A stretch of 64,000 nucleotides of DNA from Micromussa lordhowensis (lineage: Eukaryota > Cnidaria > Anthozoa > Scleractinia > Lobophylliidae), in NCBI GenBank assembly GCA_964020085.1, contig OZ026597.1, positions 18,810,021 through 18,874,020 of the forward strand. Direction: 5' to 3'. Below the pieces are notes generated by a model. That model was given only the letters and a program-made list of their open reading frames with translations, was not told the origin of the DNA and made no database searches. Each line of letters begins with the position of its first letter. Positions within the stretch are counted from its first letter, which is position 1. A program made the translations under genes and the position numbers. Of this stretch, positions 23,135 to 34,434 are shown in pieces.

Positions 23135-24230
23135 GTCTGCGTAGGAGGCTAGGTCACTAGTGGTGTTTTAACAAGATTTTCAACTATATTATGAAACTAT
23201 AACAGGCTTTCCAAAGTTCGGATTAGTTACTTCCACTCTCAGAAAAGCCATGCACACGAATATTACGTTTTGCTCAAGCAAGTTCGTCGATCATTTTGTC
23301 CTCGATAAAACAAAGAAAACAAAGCCACACGGAAGATATTAATGCAATCGAACATCTAGATTGGTTAAGTAAATACAGATAACTGTTTGTGCCAGTCCAC
23401 CACTGGGATATTTTCTCCATCAACACTCAACGCTATTGACTTGTATTCTTTCACGATTGTTTCAGCGCAAACTATCTGAAACTATCATAATTCAATGTCT
23501 TGCCCGGGTAAAATGCAACAACGAGTTCCAAAGTTTTTTTGTCAAAGTCGACTTCCGTTCTAGCTTTACGCATCACTGTTTAATTTGTTGTAGTTTTTGC
23601 CTCCATTCCAATTGCGCCCGGGCTTTTGTTGTTCACTTGCCGCTACTTAGACTTGAACTAACTTGACTTCCGTCTTAGCTTTATGTATTTATTTAATTTA
23701 AGGCCCTCAAGGGAAGCAATTGTCTAATTTGTTCTACTTCATGACTCCATTCGCCTGGGCTTGCACCTTTGTTGCTGCCGCCAACACATGGTGTTTAATT
23801 TGAAATTTACTCAGGGGCAAACATAACAAAGATGCCAAAATTCATGGTCAGCTTTCGGAGGAATTGAGTCCCATTTCACCCAGGGAAAAATAAGTTCAAA
23901 AGTAAAAGCAAAAGAAAGTAGAGAAGAAAACAATGATTCTTTTATGTTATTTCGATATGCCAACCATTAAACAAAGGAATTCTGTCCGACACATTAAGAT
24001 TAAATGCAAAATATCATTGCATTGTTTTTGCGTTTCTTTTTTTAGACTTAACATAAACAAACTTAACATAATAAAAACAGAGCGGATGTTTTTCGCTTTG
24101 ACGACTATAAAGATAAGAAAGCGAATATGGTCATTATCGGTGTTTAACAAGACTTCAATCATAGAGAGACTAAATTACTCTTGAGTTGAACGTAAACACC
24201 GCCCAGAAACAAGATTACCAAAAAAGCAGC

Positions 24231-24576
24231 ATGAAAAGAGCTTTGATAGCAATTTGTTTCCTTCTTTTAATGGCCGAAACAAGTTCGATTTTCTGGAGAA
24301 GACGCCGACGGCGAAGGCGAAGGTGCAGCGCTGTAAACTGTCAAGTGGGAAGCTGGACAAGTTGGAGTTCTTGTTCACATCAGTGCGGTACGAGCGGCAC
24401 ACAGTCACGAACGCGACAACAGACACAGGCCGCGTCTTGCGGTGGCACTTGTCCTTACAGCACGTATGAATCACGAGCGTGTAATAGAGGTAAATGTCAT
24501 TACGGTGGCACTCCGCACAGTAGTGGATGCAGCTGTAGAACAGGATACGGTGGGACTTGTTGCGAACTAGATCTAG
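24231..24576 (+). CDS. Matrix gene alternative first exon P6
   Basis: 115 residues plus one base from ATG 24231: signal peptide MKRALIAICFLLLMAETSS, FW plus nine Arg running straight into CSAVNC (the SPPP linker is lost), TSP1 repeat, EGF-like end. Six extra bases change the end from CCEQ to CCELDL, but the phase-1 donor (ctag|gtgagt) is kept. Signal peptide is closest to P1. Its M partner is destroyed. Confidence 0.75.
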
Positions 24577-25940
24577 GTGAGTCTAAACTCAGAATTCATT
24601 TCTCGCAAAAACGACGAAACGCAATGTAAATTACTCGGATATGGCAAGTGGTCCAGTTTAATAGAATTGGAGGGAATCGTTCAAGCAGTGAGGAGGAAAA
24701 GATGAACATAGTCAATTAAATGCGCAATCGAAATTATTGGATGAAGCATTATATTTTTCTTTAGAGCTTAAAAATCCGACCAAAATATAAACGGACACAT
24801 AGTCTTTTGCGAGCCCAAAACCGATGTTTTTGACGGTTTTGAAGCTGACGATGACGTTACTTGAGCACTAAAAGAAGAAATAAATTTGCTTGCAGCAAAA
24901 TTTTGAAAATGTTCATTCTTACATACCCAACAAATGTCCTTCACAAATAAATAGAAAAGAAATAAATGGCCGATATAATTAGATCGTTTAAGTCCACCTT
25001 AAAACTTGCACAGTATCTGGACTGATTTGATATAAGTTAGGATATTAGTTATCAAAATAGCAGTCGCATCCTTGGCGCGCAGGCAGGCTCACGTTTGTGT
25101 CACACGCGCGAGTAACGAGGACGCGAGGACGTGTCGGCCGCGAGAGAAGCGACAAAATGTAACGTCCTCTCCCCACAAATAAAAGAACAAAAATGATTGA
25201 AATGTAATGAGAAGCCCCGTTTTCATAAACAACACACAAACTGTAACCAAGCTACAACAAAATTTGCTCAGTTGTGTCAACTCTGACGTAACTCCAAGAG
25301 AATTTCCTTTACACTAAAACGAAGCAAATTTGAGTTTACTGAAAATTCCCCAAAACAGTAAGTTTGATCATTCTCATTAAATTGAATGCAAAGCGGATTT
25401 ATTTTCGTTCTTTTTCGCATGAAATGTCGGAGAGCAGTCGAGGAGAGACTGACGGTGAATAGTTAAAAATGTTTGCTTTAGCAGTAAAAACATCAAATCC
25501 ACTCATCGACGCAACAAAAGACTTCTTTCGCGGCTGCTGTTATTTGTTAAGCTTTCGCTAATAGGTTCAGTTCCAGTAAGTAGAATTTGCAAATCTTAAT
25601 TTTTACGCGAAGTCTTCTTGCGCGACTAAAGTATGTTGTCTTTCTCTCGGAAATGCCGATTGACAATGCGATCATGGCAAATAAATGAGAGGGAAACGGA
25701 CTTGACATGAAATTGTGCAACTCGACATGACTTTGATTTCCTCCAATGCGCGGACAATATGACATGCCGCACTATAATATTTATCGAATCTAGTGCGCTG
25801 TACTGATACAGCTGTAAAATATCCAACAACCAGCACATTTTTGCGTAAGAAAATACAAGCTTTGAGGTAGAAGAAATTTCGCAGATCTTTGAGAACGTAA
25901 TTAACTTTTACAGGGTTTGAAATTGTGTTCATGAACTCAC
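24577..25940. other. Inter-module sequence between P6 and M7
   Basis: Unique-looking sequence with no recognised gene or repeat. Short antisense frames at 25045-25932 have no domain features. Confidence 0.45.
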
Positions 25941-26168
25941 CAGAGCGTGAAGTTGAAATCCTTCACCAGCAGTAGTAGAGTGTGCCCCTCTTGCAGTGTG
26001 CACAGTAACTTCGTAATCGTAGATACATGAGGCCTGGTGGACAAACAACAGTCGTTTTTGTCTCTGTTCTAACAATACGGCGGCCTTGCTACGATCCACA
26101 GCTAAAATAACCTCCAATAATATCACGAAACAACAGAGCCAGTTCATGGCTGCTGCAGCGTGTCTCAA
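25941..26168 (-). CDS. LLTP alternative first exon M7 (most diverged)
   Basis: 76 codons: signal peptide with core NWLCCFVILLEVILA, a longer mature start (LLEQRQKRLLFVHQA), then CIYDYEVTVHTARGAHS and GEGFQLHAL. The donor ctctg|gtgagt is phase 0, as in the other M exons. It is the most distant from the common LLTP exons, 24 kb away. It could be the oldest copy or the one least touched by gene conversion. Confidence 0.75.
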
Positions 26169-26565
26169 ATAAACAGGGGGTCTGGCGGTCGATTGAGAAT
26201 ATCAAATAGTCGCCTGGAACATGTAGAACGTGACGCAATTTACCGAGAAACAATAAACAAAGTGTATCACAATATTTGTTGATCCGCTGAAACGCTTCGA
26301 CGTCAAACAAGTCGTTTCATAGAGTAAACTTGTCAGCAAATTCCGATCGACTCCTAAATCGCACACCATTGCCAGAGGTGCAATTGTCTGTTGGCGGAGT
26401 CAAAAAAGTTCTGGCCATAGATACAAGTACTTTCATTTGACAAGTGTCCTACAGCAGCTTGCAGCTTATAGGCGAACCCCCAGAGTGAAGAATTACGTTA
26501 CTACTGTGTATTTTTTGCTCTAAAATTCGATTTCGAAATCACTTTACTTACTCTGAAAAAACACA
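26169..26565. promoter_or_regulatory. Bidirectional promoter M7/P7
   Basis: 397 bp between divergent ATGs, with no insertion. Neither ATTGG nor the TTTCAGCGCAAA motif of the other spacers is evident, so regulation may differ from that of modules 1-6. Confidence 0.45.
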
Positions 26566-26911
26566 ATGTGGAGGACCAAGTTTTTAGCTGTTACGTTACT
26601 GCTGCTTGTTTTAATGCGACCCACCAAACCTTGGCGCCGGAGACGAAGGCGCGCTCCACCACCGTGCCCCGTGCGCAATTGTCAAGTCGGCTCATGGTCA
26701 TCTTGGGGCGCCTGCAGCCACCAGTGTGGAACAAGCGGCACGCAGAGCAGATCGAGATCAAAAACTGTGTCGGAAGCTTGTGGGGGAACATGCCATTACC
26801 CACTGAACCAGAATCGCGGTTGCAATAGAGATGCGTGTAAGAATTCGGGTACGCCTCATAGCAGTGGATGCTCCTGTCGGCCGGGATACCGGGGAACGTG
26901 TTGTGAAAGTG
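26566..26911 (+). CDS. Matrix gene first exon P7 (nearest to common exons)
   Basis: 115 residues plus one base: signal peptide (MWRTKFLAVTLLLLVLMRPTK), W plus six Arg, APPPC, TSP1 repeat (WSSWGAC, CSHQCGTSG), EGF-like end SGCSCRPGYRGTCCES. The donor agtg|gtaagt is phase 1. Joined to the exons from 29989 to 42934 the frame stays open for 2,741 codons including the stop. It is the most diverged P exon, and its partner M7 is the most diverged M exon, so the pair evolved as a unit. Confidence 0.8.
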
Positions 26912-29900
26912 GTAAGTTAAAAACGTATTAAGAAACCTTGCCCGATTGATCACTAAAACAAGCAGCAGCGTAGAATTGAAAATCGCCTTGGATTCGACAA
27001 TGATAGGGTATTACGAAACCAACGGTACTACTAAGCGATGGAGTTCAAGTGCTTTCAAAGTAATTTTGTCCCTTTTTGATATCAGGTCAAATATGCTATC
27101 GTCGTTTCATTTTAAATTTCGATGATCGCATAAGCTCAAGATCAATTGATCCGCAATCAGTACAATGCTGTATGAAGAGCATAAGAGTTTTACTGCTAGT
27201 TTAATTACAGCCTTAACTTGACAATAGAATATCGCAGTGGAATGCTTATTTTCAAGCGGCAAATATACGGTGTAGTGACCTCTAACCTACACCCTTGAAC
27301 GAACATGTACACGAGCATGACTTCCGTCACAGACGCATTTGCCGACAGAGGAATTTAATATCAGAAGTGTGTGTAAGCGTTTACCTAGCTCGGATTATGT
27401 ATAAATATTTCAAGAGAATTCTAGGAACAACTGAGCGAACACTTCTCTTGAAAGAAGCGGACAATATCCTTTCTTTTGCCTTTTATTGATAAAGGACTCA
27501 GAGGTCATCGAAATTTACATCTCTGTAGACCTCTGTAGTAATACTTGAGTTATATTTGAAATGCTAATAACATAACACTGGTTTGTCTGGAGCGAGAACA
27601 TTCTTAAAAGGTTTTAAAAACACGTTCACTGGTCGTCACTGTCACTAGCTCTCAAACACTTTAATAAACGCTTTCGGCGGGGTTAACCACAAACGAAAAG
27701 GGCACGAGCTTTGCCCGTGCGTGTATATCTCGATTTATTACGCAACCTACCGTGTAAAATCATTAGACACGTAATGATTATTTTAAGATGGTGCATCCTG
27801 GTACATGGTCGGGATGAGGCGAAATAAGCACGCAAACAAAGAAAAACGCTCGAGTAGGGAAAAAGTACAATGTCCTAGACAATGAGTTACAGCTACAATC
27901 GCGGACAAGATTATAGAAACATGATCTGGATCCCCATCCCCCTAATCAATATGGGAAAATGTCACATTGTCAGTGGGGGGAGGGGGAGAATTTGCCTGGT
28001 GTCCCAAGTTTTTTGTCCGGGATTGTAGTCATCTCATAGTTTGTGCAATCTCGCACACGCGTGGCGGTTTCCGCGAGGTTCCCGCTGCGTGGCAAACGCG
28101 CGTGAAATCTATGAACATTAACGAAAAGAAAAGAAAGGAAGAAAGAGCGCTCTTTACAGCATCAAACTTTTTACAAATCTCAACAAGTTAATATCTTGCG
28201 AAAAATTATATAACCTTATTACTGTAAGCTTAGTCTGCAGCGCAATAGCATGCCAGCACGTTATCATTTCTTACAAGCGCGTTACAACGCGAACCAGTCA
28301 TTGTTGACATTTCTCAGCGTGTGGTAAATTGACATGCACCACGTAACAAAGAAACATTAAAAAAAGGAACCTAAACTCCTTAATTTGTCTTCTTCGTCAT
28401 CGGCCGAGTATGCGCGTATAACTACCTATACATTTGATCACAGTGCCTTTTTTCCTCCGTTTTTACCACATGAGTGATTGTTGCAATATATTCTTTAATT
28501 AAAAAAAAGAAAACAGCAAAACATTAACTGAGGTACTATACAAGCATTAATTGCTTTTCTTTACACATGTGTATCTTAGCTTCATTGCGTTGATTCTAAC
28601 ATTTAATACGCGGCGAGGGGTAGCATGTAAGATGACGTCCGTTCGCGATCTACAACTTCTGGTTATGGTAAACTTCCGTCCACATCTGCACCATAACAAT
28701 AACTCATTCAGCGCGCATGCGTGCCACAAATGAGCTAACAAATTTGAAAATCAAAATCAAATGTTGTGTTTTGATGGCCCACCGTTCTCATAGCACACTC
28801 AAAATAAAAATGAAAATCAAATGTTTTGATTTGATTTTCAATGTCATTTTTATTTTATTATATTTTATATTACATTTATTTTATTGTTTCAGTTTTTGTT
28901 ATTACTCATTGTTTTACTTCTTTGTTAGTTTTTATTTCGTGTCATCTAGTTTTCTGACAAATATTATGTATATTAATGTGATGTTCCTATGAGAATGCTG
29001 GGCCAACATACTGAGTCTTCTTCTACAGGTTACAAGACCTCAAATTCCTCACACTGTTATTCCGACTATGTTGTCATTTTATGTCACCAAACTTGTGAAT
29101 TTTTGTCCTGTCTGTACCCTTCACCTGTCCTGTCGTTTTATAAACGAAAACTTGTGATTTTCTCCCTTTACAGAAGTTCCCTGTTGTTTCAACTGAGTCG
29201 CTATTTGGAACGAGTAATATTTTGCGCCAAAAAATATTCTACTCGCTACTACTACCCTGTCATTTTAAAAGAACTGACAAAATTCTCTTTTCCTTGCCAA
29301 CACAGTTTTTCACGATTGTTTTACTTACGCGCACTGCAATGGTGCTGAAAATCGCGGTATTTTTAAACCAGTTTGCAAGTACTTATCAGAAAGTTAAAAA
29401 TAACGCCGTTGTATTGTCATGCTGAAGCCAGGACAGTGTTTTTTTCACATGTAGCTTGACGCAAACCAATTAAAGAACAAATGAGATCACGCGCTTTATG
29501 GCTTTAAGTTTACAGAAGCTGCCAGGGGTTCACCTGTTTACAGAGGCTTCTATAAAGTTAATGGTAGCTTACGAGCAGATTTGCTCTTTCGTGACTGTTC
29601 TTCTAAACTGATAGTTATGATCCTTATCTAATACACAGTTTGTGTGTCACGAAAATGATAACAACGAGTTCAACAATGATTGGGCAGACCAGTCTTTTGA
29701 TACCATGATGATTGCAGCATCAACTGACAAAGAGTGGTTATAAAGACATGATGTGATCTTTCATATATTCATTTGCAAAGGGTGGTTATAATGACCCATT
29801 ACAATCTGAGTCTTGGAAAGTGCTGGAAACTGTTTTGAGCCACCTTAAAAACAAAATCACTCCTTTCAACGCAAAAGGCATTCACGCCTGTGCACCCATT

Positions 29901-29988
29901 ACTTACCAATTGGCCTTTCTTAGTTGATCCATAATGGAAGAATGTGCCTTGCGTAGATCTTCACAGAACTTGTTTTTCTTTCTTACAG
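26912..29988. other. Intron 1 of the matrix gene (from P7)
   Basis: 3.1 kb with no gene seen. AT-rich runs around 28720-28960 contain repeated aaaatcaaatgtt words. Confidence 0.5.
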
Positions 29989-30167
29989 ATGTGAACGAGT
30001 GTCTGAACAACCCATGCCAGCACACGTGCACGAACACATTTGGTAGTTTCACTTGCAGCTGTCATTCATGCTACACCAAGGCCGGATACAACTGCGACCT
30101 GAAGCAATGTAAAATCAGCAATACGTGTTACTCATATGGTACAGTGAATCCCAACAATCAGTGTCAG
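29989..30167 (+). CDS. Matrix gene common exon: calcium-binding EGF
   Basis: Acceptor cttacag, phase 1 in, phase 0 out at cag|gtaaga. With the G from any P exon the first codon becomes Asp, giving DVNECLNNPCQHTC..NTFGSFTCSC, the canonical cbEGF start, followed by further cysteines (CHSC, YNCDLKQC). This is the only EGF exon of this type in the window and so the presumed acceptor for all P first exons. Confidence 0.85.
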
Positions 30168-30837
30168 GTAAGATGAGAGCAAATATTTAAGACCAATCCC
30201 TCAAAAAAGGTCGGATTGTCTAATACCATGGTTATACTAATTAAGCTCACTCAGCTGTATGTAAAGAGCAGAGTGGGATAAATCCGTTAGACGGTGTTGT
30301 GAAAGATTCAGTAGAATAATTGTTAATAATTAAAACAAATTGTCAAGTAAACGCATTTCTCGGCTAGATGAACTGCTTCGCTAGCTATTTGCAAAACGAA
30401 GGCGGAGGAATCTTGGAAAACTGAGTAGAACGCTGGAAATCTGTCATGTACGTACAATACAGTAAGGAAGCCCAGAGGACAATTTCAGAGAATCAGTGAG
30501 TGATATGTTGTTCTCCAAAAACAACTTTACGTAATATATCAAACACGAGTGACGGTGTTTCATCGAGATATCCAAACATCGAGAATAGAGTTGAAAATAC
30601 GACGAGCAGCGGGGTATTTTTGACGAAATTCGAGGATAGCCCAAGAAACACTGTCTTGAGTGTTTGATATATCTTTTCAATAAAAACAAAAACTAAGAAG
30701 TAAACGGAGGAGTAAAATCGTCAAAATCTATGCTAAGACCGGGTATCCAAACCTCCTTCACGGTTGTGATTTTCTTCATTTTAACTTGATGAATTATTAA
30801 TGAGTTTGAGAAATAAAGGTATCTTACTGTTCAACAG

Positions 30838-31086
30838 GATTGTAACAGTGCCAACAAGCTGGCCTGGACAAACAACGACGCTTTGTCGTGCAGTGATAAT
30901 AAGGCGTGCACTAAAAACGACCGGTGTTCAAATGGTGTCTGCTCTGGAACGCCATTCACGTGCCTTCCGTGCGAAGAGTGTTACAATGATGCGTGCCGCG
31001 TGAAACCAGGATTCTGCGTGATCAACGATGGTGGAACGCGAAAATGTTTCAACGACGGAGACCTCCGACCCGGATATCCTTGCCAG
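30838..31086 (+). CDS. Matrix gene exon: cysteine-rich repeat 1
   Basis: 249 bp, phase 0 at both ends. Encodes 83 residues: W-TNND, CSDNKACTKNDRCSNGVC, GTPFTCLPCEEC, ending GYPCQ. Same length and layout as the next exon, so the two arose by exon duplication. The C-x-DN-x-x-C-T-x-x-D-x-C pattern is common in extracellular proteins. Confidence 0.8.
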
Positions 31087-31355
31087 GTAAAATAGTTAAA
31101 AACACAGTAGTTATCCGCATATAATGTGCCAATTTGTTGGTAAAGCAGAAGTCAGCTTTGGGATTAACTTCAGTGGATGGCTTGCTCTAACAAGCGCAGT
31201 TTTGCGAACACCATTTTGAAGGAAACTACATAATTAACTCTGAATCCAGCACGGCACGATTAACATTCTTACAATCCTTGTAACAAACAAACAGACTAGG
31301 TAATCCTGAAACTGGAGTTTAATGTAATATTAGCCACGATGGTTTCTTTGTTTAG

Positions 31356-31604
31356 CAATGTGACAGCAACCAAAACAATCAGTGGACCAACAACAATAAT
31401 CTTCAGTGCAGTGACAACAACTTGAAGACCAAAGATGATCGGTGCTCCAGCGGCACGTGCGTGGGAACGCCCTACAACTGCCTTCCATGCGAAACACACG
31501 ACGGAAGTGGCTGTCCAATCAAATCCGGATACTGCATTATACAGCAGGGTGGCCAAAGAACATGTTATGCTAAGAATCATTACAAGCCAGGGAATCCTTG
31601 TCAG
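31356..31604 (+). CDS. Matrix gene exon: cysteine-rich repeat 2
   Basis: 249 bp, phase 0 at both ends, acceptor tttgtttag. Encodes QCDSNQNNQWTNNNN, CSDNNLKTKDDRCSSGTC, GTPYNCLPCE and ends GNPCQ. The middle cysteine of repeat 1 (KACT) is Leu-Lys-Thr here. Confidence 0.8.
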
Positions 31605-31732
31605 GTAAGAGTACAACAAAGAGTTTCCGAATATCCGCTCATAATATTTCAAGGCTACTGGATGAGACATTACAAATATCATTACCTAGCAGTTTTTAAT
31701 CTGGAAAAAAACGGCACCGAGGGCGTAGAAGC

Positions 31733-32052
31733 ATTATAAGCTCCCCCCGGTTATAGGTCCATCTACCTATAAACCCAAAAAGTATATCCGGTTACAAGCG
31801 CCCCCCCCCCCCTCCCGGATGTAAAGTCCCCTCTAACTTTCCTTGTTTTTAATTCGTTTTATTGCGATGTTTTAAAGCTTAACTACCAGTAAATGAAATA
31901 CCTTTTTCGATCAACATGTACAGCTATTCAAAACGGATTTTTAACTCCGGTTATAAGCCCCCTAGGATATAAGCTCCTCCCTTTATAAGCCCATCTAAAA
32001 GTCCTAACGAAGTGGTATAAGCCTAGCGCTTATAAGCGGCAGTGTACGGTAT
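31733..32052. repeat. Dispersed repeat with GGTTATAAGCCC-type words, plus poly-C
   Basis: Intronic sequence with repeated ggttataagcccc / cttataagc words, ending gcagtgtacggtat. Includes a poly-C run at about 31800-31815. Probably a degraded MITE. Confidence 0.45.
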
Positions 32053-32266
32053 TCAGTTAGTGTCAGGCCAGATTGATTCAGTGCGTCACCTTGCGCTACT
32101 GCGCGAGAAGCACACCAGCGCAAGTACAGAGCAGTTGGAGCTACTTGAAAAAAAACAAACAAAGAGTTTACAGGAGTAAAGAACGGCCATCATGGTGCAT
32201 TACATCTCTGGTCTGTTTATTTACCCACACTTCTAAACATTTGTATGGTATTTTCTTTCCTTCCAG

Positions 32267-32486
32267 TGGTGTAATCCGAGCAGCAGCACCAGCACGTGGT
32301 CAAATCGTAATGGCGTAGCGTGTGATGATGGCAACAAGTGCACACGTGGAGACACGTGCTCGAGTGGCCAATGCGCAGCCACACCCTTCACTTGTAACTC
32401 AGTTTGCCAGTACTGCAATGGAAACAGCTGTAGCTTAAAAACAGGATTTGGATTCGTGAACAACAAGTGCACGTGTAAGATAGCAG
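32267..32486 (+). CDS. Matrix gene exon: cysteine-rich repeat 3
   Basis: 220 bp, phase 0 in, phase 1 out. Encodes WCNPSSST, CDDGNKCTRGDTCSSGQC, ATPFTC and a cysteine-dense end (CQYCNGNSC, KCTCKIA). Same repeat type with a different C-terminal half. Confidence 0.8.
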
Positions 32487-32572
32487 GTGAGTGCAAAATT
32501 AGAAGTTAAACCGTGGTAGCACAATTTACACTGCGTTTTCCAATTTGAACAGGCCCTTGAGTGCTGACAATA

Positions 32573-32783
32573 GACGTATTCAGCTAACGTGTTTACATCC
32601 TTGTTGCCACCCAATTCAGATCATGTGGTGATTCATTTGGGAAGAAACAATTGTTCTGTTTGCACGTACCCTCATGCACGCAGTTACGCGTAGCAAATTG
32701 CACAATTGTAACCTCCCAAATGAATCATCACGTGATCTGAATTGGGTGGCAACAAGGATGTAAACACGTTAGCCGAATACGTC
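32573..32783. mobile_element. Palindromic MITE with TA target duplication, copy 2
   Basis: Same family as 9227-9433; arms gacgtattc..ggcaacaaggatgtaaac, flanked by TA at 32571-32572 and 32784-32785. Intronic. Confidence 0.8.
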
Positions 32784-33199
32784 TATTTAACTCTCTTTTA
32801 TTCAAGTTCATCCAACTGTTAACTGTAAATTTCAATAACTCAACGTCAATTCCCCCAATGCAACAAGTTTTCCGCGCACGTGATATTTCTTGAACAAGTA
32901 TTTTTGACTTTATTGTTTTCCTGTTAGTTAGTATGTTAGTTAGTTCGCAAAGCTCGCGAAGAAAGTTCGTAAGTTCAGAGAATTTTGAAGCGAAACGTAG
33001 AGACGCGGTGCAAACAATCATATATTAAGGCTTAGGATACGTCGCTGTGAAACTATGAAGCGAAAAGTCAGGAATTAAAACGTGGGGTTTTACACCCACC
33101 TTCATTCGTGGATTTCAACACTAACGTCTCCTGAACGTGACTAAGCCCGCAGTTTGTCAAATCAGGTGCTAATTGGATTACTTTAATCTTGCTCTTTAG

Positions 33200-33362
33200 G
33201 TCAGGACTATGGTCATAAGGCATTAAACCCATCAAACCAGTGTCAGTGGTGCGATTTCTATGATGCAACAGCTCGTGGTAACAGCGCATGGACTAATCGT
33301 CCTGCAGTGGCGTGCGACGATCAAGACAACTGCACCAAACAGGACACGTGTAACGCTGGCAG
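33200..33362 (+). CDS. Matrix gene exon: cysteine-rich repeat 4, first half
   Basis: 163 bp, phase 1 in, phase 2 out at ggcag|gtaaat. Encodes QCQWCDFYDAT, WTNRPAVACDD and NCTKQDTCNAG; the last Cys-Gly loop continues in the next exon. Confidence 0.75.
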
Positions 33363-33952
33363 GTAAATACCGTATCATTACAAAAGAAACAAACAGTTTT
33401 TTATGCTAATCGACTAAAATTTCCCTGGGTAGTTCGTAGCGAATATTATTTGTTGTCTGCCAACAATATTTCTCGAGTCTCAGGGCACAGATAATGTCCT
33501 TTCAACGTACTACCTCATTTGTTTCGTTTATCTTTGTATTTCTCACGTTTACTTTTACTTGGAAACTCTCTCACACAAAACAGTATTTTCTTAGTTACCG
33601 ATATTGCTTTATTGCTCTCACGAAGCGTCTAACATTTAAAGAACTAACCACACTAGATGACCAAGCTCAGAAGGAGAGCTAACAACATCAAAACCAGACG
33701 AGTATTAGTAGGTTAGCAGGCAATGAAATAAGATAGACATTGTCTTTTGAATGTTGGTAAAGTTGTCTAGACAATATGAAAGCTGTTTAGGAAGAAAATA
33801 GTAAAAAATGCTGTAGCAGTCCTTTCTCCTTCTTGTCGCTTCATTTGTACCAAGTTGTGCATACGTGTAACTTTTGTGGTTCTAATAGCTGAAAATTGTT
33901 TAAAACTAATCCAAGATTTTAATCAAAAACATTCTTCTAAACGTTTTGACAG

Positions 33953-34108
33953 CTGTGTAGGACAAGGCTACTCTTGTCAATCATCCTATCCTTCAACAAG
34001 TTGTATCAGGACTTCTAAGTGTATTGGTGATGGAACTTGTCGACCAATCATGAGGTCAAGTGGAACAATTTGTCGCTCGGCCGTCGACGTCTGTGATCAA
34101 CCCGAAAG
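33953..34108 (+). CDS. Matrix gene exon: disintegrin-like cysteine-rich segment
   Basis: 156 bp, phase 2 to phase 2. Encodes CVGQGYSCQ, TSCIRTSKCIGDGTC, GTICRSAVDVCDQPE; with the next exon it reads DVCDQPERCDGSLGTCP, which resembles a disintegrin/ADAM-type C-D-x-x-E-x-C-D-G motif. The resemblance is short, so only the style is claimed. Confidence 0.75.
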
Positions 34109-34434
34109 GTGGGTAACGCCAGTTTCATCTTCACTATTTTTGTTAGCCACAAAACGTTTAAACAAAACCTGCTCCCAAGAGCTTTGCATGAACTTTGTTT
34201 CTTAAAAAAGGTGTTTCGTTTAGTTTATTAGTCTCCATCACATAGTTTTAATGAAGGAATAACAGCTATTAATAGCTGTTACCTAAAAAAGAGAAAGCGT
34301 GGGATTTTCTGTTGCGAGTGTTAGAGATGTCAAAAGTTCCAAGATTGAATGTGATCATTCTGTCACGCTCCCAAATAACACTGGTTAAACATATTCTAGC
34401 ATAGCATATTCTGTAATGGCCTCAATATTTACAG

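Larger units (their letters stand above)
20341..24230. promoter_or_regulatory. Triplicated promoter region upstream of P6
   Basis: Three copies of the promoter module are recognisable: 20341-21092, about 21576-22680 and 23180-24030. The motif TTTCAGCGCAAA occurs at 20526-20537, 22515-22526 and 23460-23471. ATTGG is present in the first (20426-20430) and third (23360-23364) but not the second. Copies one and three are nearly identical for about 700 bp. Only the third directly precedes P6. The intact M partner is missing. Confidence 0.5.

Noticed and set aside
33855..34205. Long continuous frame from 33855 as a separate gene
   Set aside because: The part before 33953 is intron; the cysteine-rich exon begins at the acceptor and joins both neighbours in phase.
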